Origin: Dactylonectria macrodidyma
Lineage: Eukaryota; Ascomycota; Sordariomycetes; Hypocreales; Nectriaceae
Direction: 5' to 3'
Length of the DNA: 64,000 nucleotides
Assembly (NCBI GenBank): GCA_020744425.1
Contig: JAGMUV010000009.1
Location: 2,203,911 to 2,267,910 of the forward strand
Of this stretch, positions 59,621 through 64,000 are shown piece after piece (position 1 is the first letter of the stretch; each line of letters starts with the position of its first letter). The notes under the pieces were generated by a model. That model saw only the letters and a program-made list of their open reading frames with translations, made no database searches and had not been told where the DNA came from. The position numbers were made by a program, and so were the translations under genes.

Positions 59621-60431
59621 AAGTTAATATAAGCTTTAAAAGTAATATTATTAAAGCTTGTTTTTAAATTAAAAGCTAATAGCCTTAGTTATAAATTTAT
59701 ATAATAAAAGGATTAAAATAACTTAATAATATTACTTAATTTAAAATATTTTAATTTATTAAATACTCTTTTATTAAATATATTTAAAGTCTTTTTTTAT
59801 ATTATTTTAAGCTTTTTTTTTTTTCTTTTTTATTAAGTTCTTATTATAATAAAATAATTTACTTTTTATTTTTTAATTAATATTAAAATAAAAGTAATTT
59901 ATAACTTTATTAATAATAAATTTTAGCTTATTTATAAATAATTAATATAATTTAATTATAATAATCTTATTATAAAAATATTAATAAGAGCTAATAAAAT
60001 TATAATAGTTTTATATTCTTTTTAAAGCTGATTTTTATTAAAAAGCAAAAGCTTATTTTTAAAAAGAAAAGTAAGCTTATATAAAATCTTATAATAAGCT
60101 TAAGAGTAAAATAAAAATAAAAGCTATTAGTAGAATATCAAGTTTATATAAAAGCTTTATTAATTAATAGTAATTAATAATATTATAATACTTTTATATA
60201 CTTTATAAAATTAAGTTTTATTTAAAAAAAAAAAAAAAATGTATTTTTAATATTAAATATATTTTTAAATTAATTTATTAATATTTAATTATTTTATATT
60301 ATTTTATTTCTTTTTAACTTTTTAAGAATTTAAAGAAAGTTTATTTTAAAACTTTATATATTAAGGTTTTTTAAAGTACTTAAAATAAGAATATATTAAA
60401 GTAATTAAATTATATTAAAAGCTTATTTTAT

Positions 60432-60695
60432 ATTTATTAAAGTTATAATTCTTAATAATATATACTTAAGGAAATATTAAAGGGTAAAAAGTTAGAAAGA
60501 ATTAACTAATAATAAATAATAATATAAATACTTAAAGCCTAAGCTTAAAGCAATAATAATTTAAAATAAATAGAGTTTTTATTATATTAAAATATAAGCT
60601 TTATTATTTTATTTAATATTTTAAAATATATTAAATAATTAAAAAGGCTAAATTAAAAAGCTAAATAAAAAACGTAAATATTAAAAAGTAAAATT
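60432..60695. repeat. R1 repeat copy B (short)
   Basis: The short first member of a head-to-tail array. It starts with a degraded version of the shared edge (TTATAATTCTTAATA) and stops where copy C begins. Confidence 0.75.
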
Positions 60696-61187
60696 ATTAT
60701 TAAAGTTATAGTCCTTAGTAATATACACTTAGAGAGAGGCCAGAGGTTAAACAGTTAAAAATATATATATATATATAACTAATAGTAAATAATAGTATAA
60801 GGGCTTAAAACCTAAGCTTAAAGTAATAGTAACTTAAAATGACTAGAGTTTTTACTATATTAAAATATAAGCCTTACTATTCTATTTAACCCTTTAAAAT
60901 ATATTAAGTAATTAAAAAAGCTAAATTAAAAAGCTAGATAAAAAAGCTAGATATTAAAAAGTAAAATTATTATATAATAAAAGATTTATAAGAGCTTTAT
61001 ATTTATTATATTTTAAGCTTATTATAGTTCTAACTTATACTTATATTATAATTTAACTTTTTATAATTCTAAATTATAATTTAATTTATTAAAAACTAAT
61101 TATAATAAATATTATAATAAATATTTAATATAATATACTTTATACTTTTAATAACTTAAGTTTTAATAATTATTATACTCTCTTTAT
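60696..61187. repeat. R1 repeat copy C (medium)
   Basis: Second member of the array, starting TTATAGTCCTTAGTA, with a TA-dinucleotide run near 60760-60776. It runs about 490 bp and ends, after an ACTCTCTTT block, exactly where copy D starts. Confidence 0.75.
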
Positions 61188-62115
61188 TAAGATTATAGTC
61201 CTTAGTAATATATATGTAAAAAGAGGCTAGAAGTTAAATAGTAAAAAAAAAAAAAACTAATATTAAATAATAATATAAAGGCTTAAAACCTAAGTCTAAA
61301 GTAATAGTAACTTAAAATAACTAGAGTTTTTATTATATTAGAGTATAAGCCTTATTATCTTAATTAATCCTTTAAAATGCATTAAGTAATTAAAAAGCTA
61401 AATAAAAAAGCTAAATAAAAAAGCTAAAGAGAAAAGCTAAATATTAAAAAGCAAAATCATTATATAATAAAAGTTCTATAAGGGTTTATTATATTCTAAG
61501 CTTATTATAATTCTAAGCTATAATTTAATTATTACTTTATAATTCCTATTATATTATAATTTAATTACTTACTTATAATATAACTAACTTATAATAACTC
61601 TCCTTAATTAAATAAATAATATAATATATATATAGTGTATTATATAATAGTCTAATAGACCCTTACTAATATTAGTATATAAGAATTGTTTTATATATAT
61701 ATTAGCTAAAAGAATCAAAGAAGATTAAAGCTTATTTCTTAAGCTATAAAGAGCATCTTATCTATCTAGCCTAGGACTTATAATAAAGGCTGAGTTCAGC
61801 TGACTTAGTTAAAAGAGGCTTATCCTATAATGCATAGGTCATGCAGTTATAGGCTGACCTTATGCTAATCAATATGCAGCCAAAGGAGTGATGACTGCGT
61901 TAGAAACTAAGGGAATCCTACTGCTTAGTAGAACGGTTAAAGGATTTAGTAGAAGAAGGTTCTATAAAGGAGGAAGGATAAGAGTCTATTTATAACTAGG
62001 TTAATTAATTAATTAAGTTCTTTATCTTAAAATAACTTAAGTAATATAAATATATAATTATATAAAAATATAATAATATAAAAATAAAAGTTTAAATAGT
62101 AGTTTTAATAATAAT
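61188..62115. repeat. R1 repeat copy D (long, least mutated)
   Basis: Third member of the array and the best-preserved copy. It keeps more G and C than copy A, especially at 61740-61990, including two of the few CpG sites in the block. It is uninterrupted where copy A carries the insert, so it is the best guide to the original element. No coding frame is seen in it. Confidence 0.78.
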
Positions 62116-62404
62116 ATACTCTTTTTATATATAATTTAAATATTAAATTTAATAAAAATATAAAAACTTTTAATAAACTAAAGACTATAATAATAAAATA
62201 AAATTTTAAAGAAATTAAAACTATTAAAACTTAGTAACTTTTTAATAAGTAAGTTATTTTAATAATCTTTAAAACTAAAGTATTCTTAAGATTATACTTT
62301 TTTAAAAGTAATTAATAATTTAAAAATTAGATTAAAAATAAATAATACTTTTTAATATGATTAATAATAAAGTTAGTATTTAAAATATTTTTAAAAGAAA
62401 TAGT

Positions 62405-62580
62405 ATTATAAACTAAGGCCTGAGTGTATATTTTACTATATCTTACTACTTTTATAGCTATTTAAGGCTAGGCCTATATTAAGCTTATAAAGGAGAATTC
62501 CTTCCTTTTTAGCTTTTTATAAATTAATATATAACTAGTCCTTTAGTATACTTATTTATAAGCTAGCTCTTTATATTATA
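62405..62580. repeat. R2 direct repeat, copy 1
   Basis: About 175 bp, with the core AAGGCTAGGCCTATATTAAG near 62463-62482, that recurs in the same orientation at 63656-63835. It is more mutated than copy 2. Confidence 0.75.
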
Positions 62581-63655
62581 AAAAGCTTAACCTTAAAGCA
62601 AATAATTAAAAAGCAAATACTTAATAACCTTAAGCTAAATATATAATAAAGTTATTATAGTTATTTAAAAAACTAATTAACTAATAGCTTAAGAAATAAA
62701 GCTAGTTAGTATTATTAATAAAATAAAGGAATAAATAGCTTAACTTTAAAAAATAATATAATTATAATAACCTTAGTAAGTCTTATTAAAATTAGAATAA
62801 TTTTATAGAAATATAAATAAATAAGAAGCTTAAGTCTTTATAATATAGGCTAAGCTTTAAGTTAATAGAATTATTATTAGTAATATTAGTATTTAATTCT
62901 ATTTTATATATAGTTTATTAAGGCTTAAGATCTAAACTATAATTCTAGCTTATATATAATATATTAAAGAAAAGTAAAGTTAGAATTTAATAACTCTATT
63001 AAAATACTTTAATTAAATTTTTAATAATCTTAATAAGGCTAAGAAAATAAGCTAATAATTATAAGAATTATATTAAAAAAAAGAGCTTTTTAAAATGCTT
63101 TTTAAAATTTAAATAAACTCTTTATAAAATTAATATAGACTTATAGCTTAATAATATAAAGATTATTATTTTAATTAATTATTTTAATAAAGAAATTATT
63201 TAATAATTAAATAAGTAATTATAATTATTAAATAATTATAATAGCTTTATATATATACTATTATTTCTTAATAACCCTTTAGTAATTTAATTATAGTTAG
63301 TAAATAGGTTAATAATAAACTAAGAAATTAGTAAAGTAAGCTAAGTAATACTTAAAGCCTTACTTAAGTAAAAGTAGAAATAGTAAAATAATAGAAAATA
63401 TATATATTATAACTTTTTAAAGTACTAAGTAAGCTAATATACTAAGTAATTAGTAAAGTAATAATAGGTATACTATAATAATAGTATAAGCTTATAAGAG
63501 TCTGATTTAAATATTAAAAAGCCTACTAGTATCTATAATATAATATTTATTATAAGATATTTAAATACCTATAGATTTAATATAGAGTAATTATAATAAA
63601 GAGTATAAGAACTTAGTAAAGAGAAGGTAATTATAAAGAATTAAAGAGAGGGAAT

Positions 63656-63835
63656 AATATTATAAGCTAGAGCCTAGGTATATATTGTATTATATCTTAC
63701 TGCCTTTATACCTATCTAAGGCTAGGCCTATATTAAGCCTATAAAGAAGGATTCTTTCCTTCTTAGCTTTTTATAAATTAATATATAGCTAGTCCTTTAA
63801 TGCACTTACTTATAGGCCAGCCTCTTATACATAGT
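63656..63835. repeat. R2 direct repeat, copy 2
   Basis: Second copy of R2, with the same core near 63718-63737 and more residual GC. The two copies lie 1.25 kb apart and could be the ends of one degraded element, for example LTRs, though no coding remnant is visible between them. Confidence 0.75.
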
Positions 63836-64000
63836 ATTTTTTAAATTATTAATTAATATTAATAAAGAATAAATAATATAAATTATAAATAATATAATTA
63901 TTATTAATATATAAAATAATTAATAATTATATTAAAAATTAAAAGATTTTTATTATAATTACTTTTAATATTAATTATAATATTAATAATACTTTTAGTT

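Larger units (their letters stand above)
56290..64000. repeat. AT-rich RIP-mutated repeat block
   Basis: From about 56.29 kb to the window end the sequence becomes overwhelmingly A and T within some tens of bases and has almost no CpG (I count about five in 7.7 kb). It has no open frame of useful length. Several repeat families can be traced inside it (separate entries). Copies differ by C/T and G/A transitions only, as RIP produces. Such blocks in ascomycetes are usually heterochromatic: pericentromere, subtelomere or dispersed AT isochores; no telomeric TTAGGG array is visible. The far end lies beyond the window. Confidence 0.92.

Noticed and set aside
60432..62115. Regular repeat array as a CRISPR
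   Set aside because: Units are hundreds of bases long, AT-rich, without short palindromic repeats and unique spacers, in a eukaryotic genome.

Overview
This is a filamentous ascomycete (fungal) chromosome segment. Most genes carry one to five short introns (about 50-130 nt) with GT..AG ends and CTAAC-type branch sites. The proteins read as Sordariomycete orthologues; Hypocreales is my best guess and is inference. No bacterial, phage, CRISPR or plasmid features were seen. Gene models were spliced by eye, keeping reading frame and family conservation; exon coordinates are in the entries.

Layout. 1-4106 (-): catalytic subunit of DNA polymerase alpha, cut by the window edge. 4107-6991: long spacer with a tRNA-like Pol III unit. 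6992-15436 (+): NatA auxiliary subunit, sphingoid-base kinase, a CSN8/PSMD8-like protein and a BTB protein. 16889-17281 (-): small mitochondrial-type protein. 17282-21223: no gene found. 21224-23227 (+): HET-domain pseudogene. 23509-26082 (-): an orphan protein and the H3K9 methyltransferase DIM-5. 28039-29097 (+): UBTD-type ubiquitin-domain protein. 29793-32832 (-): COPI beta subunit. 35936-37229 (+): GID4/VID24. 37530-45486: TRM11 (-), RPP40 (+), an ankyrin protein (-) and tRNA ligase TRL1 (+). 45787-46579 (-): DUF4870/Tic20-like membrane protein. 47494-48501 (-): mitoribosomal uL10m. 48948-50500 (+): proteasome ATPase RPT5. 51506-53291 (+): ISH1/MSC1 repeat protein. 53751-56077 (-): ERB1. 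From about 56.3 kb to the end lies an extremely AT-rich, gene-free block of decayed repeats.

How it fits together. Most genes are single-copy housekeeping functions: replication, N-terminal acetylation, vesicle coats, protein turnover by GID and proteasome, ribosome biogenesis and tRNA maturation. Three tRNA-processing proteins (TRM11, RPP40, TRL1) sit within 8 kb. The accessory part is the 17-25 kb stretch (long spacer, broken HET gene, orphan) and the AT-rich block. In that block, repeat copies differ almost only by C-to-T and G-to-A changes, the mark of repeat-induced point mutation (RIP). DIM-5, encoded in the same window, is the enzyme that in Neurospora marks such RIP-mutated DNA as heterochromatin.

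I found no clearly new multi-gene system. The best leads are the nested repeat architecture of the AT block, the tRNA-processing neighbourhood, the separate exon for the RPT5 gate-opening tail, the ATG-only exon of the UBTD gene and the orphan beside the broken HET gene.
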